Part shown: in pieces, positions 1 to 10,694 of the stretch | Numbering within the stretch: position 1 is the stretch's first letter | Layout: every line of letters begins with the position of its first letter | DNA from: Parietaria judaica | Taxonomy: Eukaryota > Streptophyta > Magnoliopsida > Rosales > Urticaceae | Assembly: GCA_954871525.1 (NCBI GenBank) | Contig: OX940868.1 | Span: forward strand, 19,401,056-19,465,055 | Length of the DNA: 64,000 nucleotides | Reading direction: 5' to 3' | Translations under genes and position numbers: made by a program | The notes under the pieces: generated by a model | Told to the model about the DNA's origin: nothing | Seen by the model: only the letters and a program-made list of their open reading frames with translations | Databases searched by the model: none

Positions 1-136
1 AGAGCGATCGGGATCTTTGATCGGAGGAGGCGAACGGGAGGGAAGGCGAAGTAGGGGAAAGAATGGTGCTTTGGTTAGGGGTGTGATTTTGGGCGGAGAG
101 AGGGGAGAATCGGAGGAGATTGGCCATGGACGCCAT
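1..136 (-). CDS. 5' end of an unidentified, possibly plastid-targeted protein (partial)
   Basis: Reading leftwards from ATG at 136, an open frame of 45 codons runs off the window edge. The peptide begins MASMANLLRFSPLSAQ and continues rich in Ser, Thr and Pro, with few acidic residues. That composition is typical of a chloroplast transit peptide, but this is inference from composition only. A CT-rich run (GA repeat at about 160-190 on the plus strand) lies where the 5' UTR would be. No family can be assigned from so little sequence, and the ORF could be fortuitous. Confidence 0.5.
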   Translation of the reverse strand, partial: MASMANLLRFSPLSAQNHTPNQSTILSPTSPSLPFASSDQRSRSL

Positions 137-158
137 TGTTGGAGGATCGATGAGAGCT

Positions 159-191
<33 letters not shown>

Positions 192-1615
192 GGTGAAAGA
201 AACGAAAGAGAGTGGGGAGGGAGAGTGGGGCTAAAAAGGTCAAGAAAGTATCTTTCAGCATAAACCCTATTCTCGTATGTTGAGATTCGAGTCTGTGTGT
301 GTGTATATATATATATATTATTGAAAATATCTGTTTTCTGTTTTTATTACGTATGATCTAAATTCTAAAGTTTATCAATCGTAATCGCTTATAAAAGAAT
401 CTAACTAAAAATATATGCAAAATGATTTCGGGATTTTTATTGGATGTATATAGATTTTTGGGATTTTTATGGCATTTTTATAAAATTAGTAAAATTATTT
501 TTCATTTTTAAAATTAATAAATATTAGATGGGATTTTTGTGTTTTTGTATGATTGCGAGGTTCTTTACGGATTTATGCAACATAAACGTAATTTTTCATT
601 AAATTTATATCGAAGTATGTGATATCATATGTAGCCAATCGCGTATCTTTTGCTTTTTTACGAGACTTTCGTGGGTGAATTACGGATTTTTAAACCTTGA
701 TTTAAATTATTATAATATAGCGAAAAAATATGTATAAAAAGGAAATCATAATAGCTAAAAAGAAAAAAATAAATACATTGACTAGTCAATTATGTTAGCA
801 AATGGACAATGTAAATAAATACTAATAAGAAAATGATTTATGAAAACTTTACAATAGTATATCGAGAGGACCATGTGCTTGAATAAGGACGGAATTGCGG
901 TGATAATACAATGTAGTGGAATCTCAACCCTCAAACGACATAAATTTACCCCGAATCTAAAAGATATTCGATTGCCTGTGGTGCGACAGTACATTTACTC
1001 AAAGCAACTGTCTAAAAACCTAAACACTAACAAGGGTGCAAGCTATTGGCCTCCACGATCAGTTTCGGCCAGTCCCGGTTTGAAAAATTCAACCTTTTTT
1101 TGTCAACAAATCAAGAACCAGACCAGACCGAGGCTTTCAGAAACCAGTTGTTTCTGGCCCGTTGTTTTTTTGTAGATACTAGTGGCGGAAGTACCAAAAA
1201 TTTGCTAATTGTGACTAATGATTGCCAAATGTTTGAAACCTCGTTTCGAACCTCTTACTACATCAATGTTTCAGCATCCTACCGTCAGATTTATACATGA
1301 CCGGTGAACTCTTGGCCATCGGGGGTTTTCAGGTTAACAGTGAGCCGGCTCCGGAATTTTCAAATTCTTTAATTTTTGTATCAAAATTTAAGATATTTTC
1401 TAAAGAAAACGTAGCCTATATGTGAGCGTTTATACAAGGAGTCATCCACTAAATTGCAAAACATTTTAGAAGATGTTAGCTAATATGATTTAAGGAGTTA
1501 GAAACCATGGTATAATTTATCACCTAGAAACCAATCTCTCAAGTACACGAGGATAACGAAACCAAAAATATTCCGACGAGGAAGAGAGCGACGGTTAGCT
1601 TTTTCTTGGCTTCGC
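137..1615. other. Intergenic, AT-rich, no gene seen
   Basis: Contains a GA microsatellite (about 160-190), a short GT/TA run (about 295-320) and AT-rich DNA. The short ORFs at 780-1300 overlap each other on both strands, have no recognisable domains and look fortuitous. The GC-richer patch at about 1030-1370 may be a transposon relic but has no ends I can define. Confidence 0.5.
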
Positions 1616-3586
1616 TTAGTCCTTCGATGTTATGACGAGCAACCCGAGCGCACCGATAAGAATATACTGCGCGACAAGGGCACAGGAATCAGTATACGTA
1701 TGTCGGCGACAAAGGCACACGTGAAAGCCTAGGGGATTTGAAAACTAACCTTGATGATCGGCTTCTCCGTCATGATAATCGTTACCCAACCAACGTAAGG
1801 TAAAAACCTGCAAATAATTTTCACCCAGAGAAAAGCGAGTTTAAATACACCAAGGATACAAAAAAGTTAGACAAATTTTGCGAAACACCCTTCACTTTCT
1901 ACATTTGTTCCTATGTGGGCCTTCACTTTTGCCAAATTACTATTACATCCCTCAGTTTGTAATTATTAAAACTCTGTCGTATTTTTGTCATTTTGCCCCT
2001 GTGAAGCTCCTGACTTTGTAGTTTTATCCCTATTCAGTCCCTCAAATCAAAAATGTATTTTTCTTAAAAAACTGAAAGTAATTTGACCGATGGGCTACTT
2101 AAGGATAAAATACAAATCAAGGTTACATAAAGACAAAGATACAAAATTACAGATGTAAAATAATCATTTTACAAAGAGGGGTCACATAGAGACAAATTTA
2201 CAAAGTGAGGGGTAACCACAGATATTTATGCCTTCAAATCAAAAGTCAGAGTTCAAAATTGTTACCCTACAGCCCTGCCCATGATATGGTGCCTTTGGAG
2301 CCAGAGTTGACCTTCAGCGTACAAAAGACGGTCATCCCCGTAATTGTTATCGCCTGAGAAATAAGAAATATAAAAGAAAAATAACATTAAGGCAAGAACA
2401 TAAGAGAGTCCAAATAAATCCCGAAAGGCACCTTTTGTGAGGACATCTACTTCTCCGCTATCATCTCGTTCATGAACCTAGAAAATTTTAATAACCTTAG
2501 TAATAATCAATGGGAAAAAGCCACATCATCTATAAAAGGGTTTCAAACATCGGAAGGAAGTTGCCCGATTTGTTACCTTGATGACGCGATGTACAATCGG
2601 AATTTCACGACCCTGGAGAAGTACCACGTGTGACGGTTAATGTCATATACACAAAAAGCCGGTAAATCAAAACGAAATAATAGAATATGACACGACTTAC
2701 ATCGACATTGAAAACAACGATTTCGCCTGCACGAATAGGTTCTTTACTCATGTGCAAGAACAAAATGTCCCCCTGCAGATTATACGCGTGTGATTCACCA
2801 CGATTATTATAACAATCCTAAATTAAAACTCGAGAAGGGGAACTACTTGGTCATATAAAACCAAATAAGCAATATATAAAATTAAAATACATGTATAGAT
2901 ATATATACAGAACATAATTAATTGATAGACTGAATAAATATACCCTCTTAAATCCTGGTTCCATGCTTCCAGATAAGACAACAACTACCGGAGATTCGCT
3001 CCCAGTTACGCACATCAACACCTTCCATATTATAAGTGCAGATGTGACGATCATGCCTGAATGAATACCACATCAAACACATAACATAATTTGCGTTTGT
3101 GACAACCAAAACCGATGACATGACTTTCCACAAATGATTTCTCTTTTTAATACGACGTCTAAAGAAAGCAGTGACATCAACCAACATTAACGTAACAGAT
3201 AGGGAAATTATAATATTATATAAAGCTTACTCCTTTTTCTCTTTACTTTACTTCCTCTATTCGACTACGTACGAAACTATTTTGACAGATAAGTAATCAC
3301 TAAACCCGGAAAATGATCACTAAAATGAAATATAGAGAAAACGATAGCTATTCTCTTACAATGAAAATCATTTCAAACCGAGCCCAGCATTAAGCTGCAC
3401 ATTAGTGTTTACACTATATTGTACCAAATCATAAGAACTAGCATAGAAGCTAAGTAAGAAAAATTTCCGAGCAACCAAACAAACAGATTACACGACCGAA
3501 AACGAACCCAGACTGATGCCCTGAGTTAAGAGCTGCCGGATCTGAATGGATTTGATAGAATCCACGGACTCCCCGATCCAACCCAT
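1616..3586 (-). CDS. SEC11: Signal peptidase complex catalytic subunit SEC11
   Basis: Membrane-bound serine protease that removes signal peptides from secretory proteins in the ER. Eight exons by splice reading: 3586-3508, 3056-2944, 2772-2701, 2612-2577, 2477-2432, 2353-2266, 1807-1750, 1666-1616. They join in frame to 180 residues, the usual length for plant SEC11. The start [20 protein letters not shown] matches plant family members. A membrane anchor covers about residues 26-45. The catalytic serine is in LSGSMEPGF (about residue 57) and the conserved His in IPIVHRV (about 96). The Asp region is in GDNNYGDDR (about 116-124). The C-terminus is hydrophobic and ends TSKD. The intron between exons 6 and 7 carries a small inverted-repeat element. 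The leader upstream of 3586 may contain a 5' UTR intron. The family call is firm; boundaries could be off by a base or two. Confidence 0.93.
1880..2218. mobile_element. Foldback MITE in a SEC11 intron
   Basis: The left end (about 1885-1917, cccttcactttctacattt) reappears inverted at the right end (about 2183-2214, aaatttacaaagtgagggg) with scattered mismatches. The middle part pairs less well. It has no coding capacity and lies wholly within the intron between SEC11 exons 6 and 7, so it should not affect the protein. The target duplication was not resolved. Confidence 0.6.
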
Positions 3587-5030
3587 TTCGTTACTTCCTT
3601 TGCAAGTCTCTCCGGTTAAATCGTCCAAATATCACCGTCCTCTTGTTTCCGGTGTCAGAATTCCACACACTGTCCTACTGAAATATAAAAAAAAATTATA
3701 ACAATAAACAAATACGTAGAAAATTTTCTTCTGTTGTTACCACCATTAGTTTTTCTCTGAAAGAACATATCGATAACAAATTCAATCCAAAGTTCAATAC
3801 CGAATTTGATCCAACATTATACCCTAATCCAATCCAAATGTAAATCTACAATTACAATTCCACTATTCAAGTTTAAATCTACATAACTACTGTTTCCCTA
3901 GACTTTCTAGGGTTCCGAATGTTGAAACACAGTTACTGAAAATGCAGGTACTTTTCCGATGTTCTCACCAGTGAGCTTGGAAGTGCCGATACAGGAAGAC
4001 AGACAAGGACTTGTGTGAAATTGTTGAGCTTCTTCTCTGCGACGAAACCGAATCAAACCCTAATCGAAGAACAGAAGCGAGAGAGAGAGGGTTCGGATTT
4101 GGAAATGGTTACAGAGCTCGGCGGAGAAGATGAAAGTAAAAAATCCCTGGACGAAAATGACTTCAAACGGCACGTGAATGCAAGACAGGAATGTAAGGGC
4201 ATTTATGGAAATCAAGTCCTGACTTTTATGCTGTTATATTTTAGTCACTTGTCGTTTATAAAAAAACGACATGCGGCTAAATTCTGAGTACTCGGCAATG
4301 ATGTCCTCAAAACTTTGTATGTAGATGAAGTTCGTACTAGAAAACGACATACCATTTTTTTGTCGTTTCTCACATAAGATTTACACTTATTTATACTCCT
4401 AATACTTCAGGTCATTTGAGATAGAATGAGATATTTCTCTTTGCCGAGATTCATGTCGTTTATGTCTATTTCTGTCGTTTGATTTTTTTAGAATATCCCC
4501 AAATACGACGTCTTTCCCTTAACGCGTAGTTGTCTTATTCAACTTTTTGTTACTATCGTAGACAATTTTAGGCTTACTTTCTTTTTACATGGCTAATCTA
4601 ATAATCATAAATGATGATAGGAAAATAATTAACACTTATGTTCATTAAATAAGGTTAACTCGAAAAGTTAATCCTCTAATACCCGAGTAAAAAAAAACCT
4701 CTCCCGTATTCCCTCCGTGTAGGAAGTAGCATTTCTCGATGTAACGTTTTCTTCGGACTAATGATTGTTCGACGAGTTCGATGTGTCTTCAGTCAACATG
4801 ATGGGTGACACAGAGTCTGGTATCGGTGTGATTGAGAACTTTTAGAAACGCTCTAAGAACGACCAAGACAATTCTTGTGTTTCTCATTATTAACAATTCC
4901 ATTTTTTTAATAAATTAATTAATAGCCATAATATTATTTCTAACTTAATTAGAATTCAAATTCACTTTCAAAGATTCTAAAGATTTTGAACCTCTACTTT
5001 TATTTGTATCAAGTATTAATCAACCAATGT
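3587..5030. other. SEC11 5' leader/promoter and intergenic DNA
   Basis: Around 3900-4080 the minus strand reads like a leader, with a TTAGGGTTT word and a possible 5' UTR intron (donor GTGAG near 3970). The plus-strand ORF at 4015-4287 overlaps this and is probably fortuitous. From about 4245 to 4510 the word GTCGTTT or its complement occurs repeatedly. The rest is AT-rich without recognisable content. Confidence 0.45.
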
Positions 5031-5038
5031 CTTGTTGC
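5031..5038. repeat. Left target-site duplication of the hAT element
   Basis: cttgttgc directly abuts the left terminus. It matches cttgttgt at 7092-7099 beyond the right terminus in 7 of 8 positions. Eight bases is the length hAT transposases generate. Confidence 0.75.
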
Positions 5039-7091
5039 CAGGGCCGGCCCTGACTTCGGCGGGGCCCTAGGCGAAATAATTTTTTGGGGCCCTTTGTCAA
5101 TTTTTTTTAATAAAAAAACATAAATATAAAAAAATGATATTTATTCAAAGACACAAAATAAAACGATACATATAACAATAGAAGTTAATTATTGAAATAT
5201 AACGCCGCGTCTAGCATTTTTAGATGCAAAAGAACTAATAAGACTTGTATAATCAAGTTTCTCAACCATATCTTTCTCAATAGATAACATAGCTAAGCCG
5301 CTCAACCTTTCTTGGGACATAGTCGACCGAAGATATGACTTGATCAATTTCAACTTTGAGAAACTTCTTTGATGGCGACATCAATTTGCATATCTTTAGT
5401 CTGGACAATTTTGCTAACATTGTTAACAACAAATAGCAAATCATGCCAAATAACCAGTGCCAATAAGAACTCAAAATTCTGAATATTGTATACTGCTAGA
5501 GTCTCAGCTTCACTTTTAATTTTGGCATCTTCATTACTTCTTGCCAAACCGAGTAAAGCGTCTCTTATTTGTGGAGCTTGATATCTTATTGCCTTAATGT
5601 CAAAAATAGCTTCAATGTGTTTCGGATTTTTTCCATGGCTTTGAAGTCGAGCTGAAATATTTTTCCAATCATTTACACCTTCATGAGAAAATTGGCCCAC
5701 AAGATGATGATTTGTTGCAAATAACTTACAACAAAAGCAAAATACTTTATGAGCCAAAGATGAATATACCAACCATTTTCTGTCTTGCTTCTCATTATTT
5801 GGCAGAACTCGTTCATAATGAATCGAAGAAAAACTTCTACCAGATTCATCTTTTTCAAACGTTACATTCAAGTCTCTTCTTGGGCCTCGCTCAACAATAA
5901 AATATCTAAGACTTTGACTCATTGAATTCCAATTTACCGGATCATCTTTATCAATGCCAATATCACTTCTTTTATCACCGTTCTCCTCATTGACATTATC
6001 ATTGCCATCATTGTCGTCGACATCCACATTATCATTCTCTTCATTTTGACCAACTACTTCATTCTGAATTGTAATCGGATCTTCTATTCAATCGATAACC
6101 ACATTTTTAAGAAAATACTTATCAAGAGAACCTGATTGAGATTTGTCCGAAGCCTCTTTTTTCGATTTTTCTTTTCTTTTTGCCGCTCCCGATTTGTAGA
6201 TTCTACTTGAACTCATGTTTAACCTAAAAATATTATAATTAAAATAAATAGTAAGATACTAGTTTAAAGTACTTACTGCTTCACAAAATTAAAACACACA
6301 ACAATACAAACAAACATAACATAAATGACAAAAAGCGAATTCTTATTGTCTTCAAGATTTCAACAATCAATGACAATATTTTTCCCTTATTTTAATAATA
6401 ATTTTCCTTATAGCTGGCACTAACAAGACACTACACATAGCATGGGGTTGCAGTGCTTTTCTCTACTGACACACGCCTAAGTCCAACACATGTATCAATG
6501 CATACTTACTTATCATCATATTCATTATATGTTGCAAACATTTTTTCTTCATCTAAAATCTGAACCATTCGAGAGTAAATAAAAAAACAGCCATGAAAAA
6601 AAATCTCTCCTTCTCCAAATCAGATTTAGAAACTAGAACATCACAGGCAAAGGAATCGAAGAAAAGGCCGAGGAGTCAGTGAGCTTACTTCTTCTTCTTC
6701 GAAGCAAAACGAAAAATAATTGCCGATTGCCGTTCGCCGCCGTGAGTTTCTATGATCGATTAAGTCCGAGATTTAGAATATGAGCACCGATTTAAGAGTG
6801 AAGTTTTATTTGGGATTTTTTCTTGTGTTTAGAGATTTTGTATATGGTAAGTATATTTTCGTTTTTTTAATTTCCTTTAATGCTATTTTTTTTTGCGTAT
6901 TCTAATTAGATGTGATTTTTAAATTTATTTTTTTTTTATAAATTTTTTCGTAATTATTTTTTAGGAAGTTACCGTATATAACTAAAAAAAAAATCAAGAG
7001 CCTATATATATATAAAGATTTTTTTTTGGGCCCCCAAAATTCGGGGGCCCTAGGCTGCCGCCTCCCTTGCCTATAGGGAGGGCCGGCGCTG
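5039..7091 (-). mobile_element. Non-autonomous hAT transposon (internal deletion)
   Basis: A 2.05-kb element bounded by imperfect terminal inverted repeats. The left end starts cagggccggccctg; the right end, read inwards, starts cagcgccggccctc. Both continue into a motif around gggccctagg and a stretch rich in ggggccc. An 8-bp near-identical target duplication flanks it. Inside, on the minus strand, are the N-terminal and C-terminal parts of a TTF-type/ZMYM-like hAT transposase with the central part missing. The element therefore could not transpose itself but might once have been moved in trans. Confidence 0.85.
5189..6216 (-). pseudogene. hAT-family transposase remnant (TTF-type zinc finger, deleted core)
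   Basis: From ATG at 6216 the frame gives a basic N-terminus (MSSSRIYKSGAAKRKEKSKK), then an in-frame TGA at 6090-6088. The same frame continues open to 5350. That part holds a TTF-type zinc-finger-like segment with VFCFCCKLFATNHH and LQSHGKNPKH, as in plant zinc finger MYM-type 1-like proteins. Downstream the frame changes, and at about 5345-5189 a C-terminal segment typical of the hAT dimerisation region appears (RLSGLAMLSIEKDMVEKLDY, stop at 5189). The RNase H-like catalytic core expected between the two is absent. One nonsense codon, one frame change and a large deletion mean no functional transposase. Confidence 0.8.
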
Positions 7092-7099
7092 CTTGTTGT
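7092..7099. repeat. Right target-site duplication of the hAT element
   Basis: cttgttgt abuts the right terminus and differs by one base from its partner at 5031-5038. Confidence 0.75.
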
Positions 7100-7218
7100 C
7101 CTAACACCATAATTATCCACTACTGTAAGATCTTTATTTTAAGACGTGCATATATTATATATATATAATACATATATTACATCGATCTTAGTCCCACAAT
7201 TACTATATTTTAATAAAA

Positions 7219-7295
7219 TCATGGAGCTTCGTGATAGTTGCAGCACCAAGGATCATCATCACGGAGGCGAACCTCGTCTGCAAGAACAAAGGCAA

Positions 7296-7353
<58 letters not shown>

Positions 7354-8253
7354 AATTTCGTTGATTCGATTATTATGGAAATTATATAAACTTATTGAGA
7401 TCGGATATGTAGATTTATTCCTTCTGGAATACAAATTATATAATTCAACATATATATATATAAGAATTTCGTTGATTCGATTATTATGGAAATTATATAA
7501 ACTTATTGAGATCGGATATGTAGATTTATTCCTTCTGGAATACAAATTATATAAATCAACATATATATAGAAAGTTTTTTTTTTCTTTTTCAAAAAATAT
7601 TGGGCGGAGTCAGGATTTTACCAAGAGGGAGCGAAAAAAATTAAGCCGAAATTTCTAGAATGTAATATGATAAATAAAATATTTTTATATTTAATTTTTA
7701 ATAATCGATAAAATATTTAGTGATACAATTAGACAAAGATTATAACTAATGTATAATAAAAGAATCTTTATATTAAGAGACGAGTAATAATAGAGCTCAT
7801 AAATATTTTAAAAAAATAAAATTGATGGGAATTGAACCTTGGTCTTCTAGAAGAAAGAGTTAAAATTGTTCTCAAATAACCACTACACTAGAGTATTAAC
7901 TTTGTTTAGTTATGATACATTTAATATATATTGATAAAACTGTATATATTTATATATTAAAAATGACGGATTTGAGTCAAGTGGGGGCGGTCGTCCCCAC
8001 TCGGCCCTCACTAAATCCGCCCCTGTATATATATATATATATCATGCATGCATATTACGTGCGATTATTGTACGAAGGGAGGTAACAATACAAAAGGTAT
8101 TATATACACTATACAGGCCAACATATTTACTGATCGATATAGTTTAACAGACTTACGATGAAGCTCTGGCAGAGACCTTGAAGCTGTGGCTATGGCGAAC
8201 AGAAGCATAACTACTAATAGCCAAGCCAAAATAGAAAAACTTTTAGTATTCAT
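7219..8253 (-). CDS. Small secreted peptide precursor, DDPWCC family, copy 1 (uncharacterised)
   Basis: Two exons, 8253-8157 and 7277-7219, joined by a GTAAGT donor and a TTGCAG acceptor, encode 51 residues. The N-terminus (MNTKSFSILAWLLVVMLLFA) is a clear signal peptide; cleavage is likely near ATAS|RSL. That leaves about 26 residues ending RDDDPWCCNYHEAP. The paralogue at 10572-11000 shares the signal peptide, the RSL.E.HH segment, intron position and phase (both interrupt the second His codon), the DDPWCC core and the terminal AP. Conservation of exon 2 across the intron makes a real gene likely, though neither exon stands out alone. I do not recognise the family; by layout it resembles signalling-peptide precursors. 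The 879-bp intron is swollen by a TA run, a 111-bp tandem duplication and transposon debris. A TATA-like stretch lies near 8325-8345. Confidence 0.75.
7295..7350. repeat. (TA)n microsatellite
   Basis: An almost uninterrupted TA run of about 55 bp within the intron of peptide gene copy 1. Confidence 0.9.
7351..7570. repeat. Two-copy tandem duplication, 111-bp unit
   Basis: The unit starting aagaatttcgttgattcgat at 7351 recurs nearly identically from 7462. It lies next to the TA run in the intron of peptide gene copy 1. The near identity implies a recent duplication, probably by slippage or unequal exchange at the TA tracts. Confidence 0.9.
7601..8024. mobile_element. Transposon relic with a tRNA-promoter-like core
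   Basis: The segment begins gggcggagtcaggatttt and ends taaatccgcccctg; such GC-rich edges are often seen on plant transposon debris. On the minus strand it contains a B-box-like ggttcaattccc (about 7828-7839) and, upstream of it, an A-box-like tagtgtagtggtt (about 7879-7891). These suggest a tRNA-derived SINE head. Class and exact ends are not certain. It lies within the peptide gene copy 1 intron. Confidence 0.45.
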
Positions 8254-9641
8254 TTTGGTCGAGTTTTATTTAGTACACACAAAGCTTGCTGTGAGATTTT
8301 CTCTATAGAGCCACTCTATATACACACACATATATATATATAACCCAATATATTAATATGTACAAACACGCGGTTTGGTGTACGTAAGTTTGTAATATCA
8401 CTACTAAAAAAATAGAGTGGTTGGAGGTAATGCCCTTTGAATTCTGTATATTGGTGCAATTTGTCTCATGAATTTTAGTTTTTGACAGTATTGCCATCTA
8501 TATTTATAAAAAGTAACAAATTTCTATGCACATTAAAAAAGAAGAAAAAATCTAACTATAGTACTGTGTCTTGATTTCTTCATATGCATATTTATATATT
8601 TCGGTAACTAATTAACAAAAATATTTTTGAGTTAGTAATTCACATGTGCAAAAGTATGTATTTTTTTCACTTTAAAGATATGTATTGCAATATGCTATAT
8701 TTTGAAAGTGTAGGAAATATTTTTGGCCAAATTTATAAGTCTTGGAGAAAAGTTGACCCCAACATGCAATGTTTAGTGGCATTACCAAATACTCTAAAAC
8801 AATATATAAGTGAAGATAGTTTCCCTATGATAATATATTTAAATCCGAAATTATTTTTTATATTAAAACTAAAACTATACTGTGTCAAGTAGTAGTTGAG
8901 CTTGACAAATTCCAATAATCGACCTGGTCAACATGCAATCGAGCTTGTATTAATTAGTAAAGATCATTTTTGGCGGGTTATTTAAGTAAACAAGTGATTT
9001 TATAACATAAATCATTGATGTTGACTGTTGTATTAATGATGTGCGTACATATATTACTGTTGGGTCACATATAATATATCATTGACAAGTGATTTTATGG
9101 CATTTAAGTGTTAAGAAGACTTGGTATTTTGCTACACAGAACAGAACCCTAAGAAAAAAAGAACTTAAATGTTAGATTATTTAGACCTATAATAAGAATT
9201 AGTCTCCTTTCGAGGCTTTTTAATGAAGGTTTTTAATCATGAAGATTTAATCACATTAAATTTTAACTGTATCCATTTTGAACCACACAAATTAATATTT
9301 TTTTTTAGTTCAGAAATCCAATAAATTTACGCAAATATTTATTCATTTCGGAAAGTACTAAAACCATTTGAAAAATTTGTAACTAAATTCATCAAACTCG
9401 TCACTTTATAACATATAAACTCTTGAATTTAGTTTTTTCGGCTAAAATCACTAATATTAGAGTTTTGTTTGTGTTAAACATAATTGATTGTTTAATTAGT
9501 GTTACAGGTAACTGCACGTTGAATATTTGGCATGTCATTCTATGATTGCCATGTGATGTTTTTTAATTTGAAAACATTTGTGACTAAATCATCAAACACA
9601 GTCGTTTATGAAAGTTAAATCCATAAAGTACTCAATTTTGA
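8254..9641. other. Upstream region of peptide gene 1 and intergenic DNA
   Basis: Holds the putative TATA stretch of peptide gene 1 and the shared upstream repeat at 8428-8541. The remainder is AT-rich, and the short ORFs at 8644-8915 are fortuitous overlaps on both strands. Confidence 0.5.
8428..8541. repeat. Shared upstream repeat, copy 1
   Basis: Starts gtaatgccctttgaatt, continues with a gaattttagtttttgacag segment and then atatttataaaaagtaac. The same succession of words occurs, diverged, at 11138-11251 and 17516-17634. Each copy sits 70-180 bp upstream of a minus-strand start codon and in the same orientation. It could be a small dispersed element or an inherited promoter segment. Confidence 0.7.
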
Positions 9642-9646
9642 ACGAC

Positions 9647-10303
9647 TGTTGATGTGAATAATCATGACCAGCTGTCACGAAGTGATCGCACTTCGATATA
9701 ATGTGAAGGATGATGGATCTCAATAATTTGTAATGAATCCACTTTGTATAAGGCAGCAAATGTAACGATTGATCACAAGTATGAACAAATTGAAGATTAT
9801 GAGTAATGAGAATATTGTTTCTTGATATCGAGACGAGTACAAAGTGTAACAATAGGGTAGCTTGTCAGATAACAACGTCTGTTTTGATTAGCATAATACA
9901 TTCTATTTATAGGTTAAGGATTTCATATTTCTCTCATTGATCCTTGCAACGGGTATATAGACTTAATCCCATGCTATTTCCTCGATGATTGCCACGTGTA
10001 AAGGTGTTTCCTTATTACTTGGATTCGCTCCTCAGTGACTTGACTTGGTGATTCATCGAATTGGTCAGCTTGGAGAGATGCTTTCCTGGTCTTGGGTTAA
10101 TTTGCTCGGTCTCTGGGAAAGATCATGATGTGCACAGTATGAAGATCTGGACGAGCTCTCTTGGTGAGATGGGCCCATTCTACATAAAGGTCCATTCGTA
10201 GTATGTTATTAGCCTTCATGTCGTATGAACATGGTGAACGTCGTTTGTATTTGGAAGACAAATTCATTGTCGTTTTTTGACAGGACGAAGTCCTACATCA
10301 ACA
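9647..10303 (-). mobile_element. Solo LTR, 657 bp, with 5-bp target duplication
   Basis: Starts TGTTGATG and ends CATCAACA, which are exact inverted ends. It is flanked on both sides by ACGAC (9642-9646 and 10304-10308). No second LTR or coding region is nearby, so this is a solo LTR left by recombination. On the minus strand a TATAAATAGAATG promoter-like motif (about 9900-9915) suggests the LTR reads leftwards. It lies between the two peptide genes. Confidence 0.9.
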
Positions 10304-10421
10304 ACGACTATCCATAAACTCAATTTCGAACAACTAAAAGATCATTAGTTGTTACAATAGAAAGAAATTGACAATTTAGTACCAGGTCGTATAACCACAT
10401 ATACATCAACTGCGGACTACC

Positions 10422-10474
<53 letters not shown>
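10422..10474. repeat. (TTA)n microsatellite
   Basis: A clean run of TTA trinucleotides of about 53 bp, 100 bp downstream of the 3' end of peptide gene copy 2. Confidence 0.9.
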
Positions 10475-10571
10475 GTAATTAGTAAAATAATTTTGTTTTG
10501 TTTTGACATACGCACACTCATTATAAATATTAAATATTACATATATGTCTTAATTAATCTCAATTATTGAG

Positions 10572-10649
10572 TCATGGAGCTTTGCGAAAGTGGCAGCACC
10601 AAGGATCATCAAGGTAGACCACGTCTGCAACGACAAAAATAAAAAATCA

Positions 10650-10694
<45 letters not shown>

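Noticed and set aside
4015..4287. 90-codon plus-strand ORF upstream of SEC11
   Set aside because: Overlaps the likely SEC11 leader on the opposite strand, has no domain, and its second half is AT-rich spacer.
7238..7593. ORFs rich in Ile-Tyr on both strands
   Set aside because: They are translations of the TA run and the 111-bp tandem repeat in an intron.
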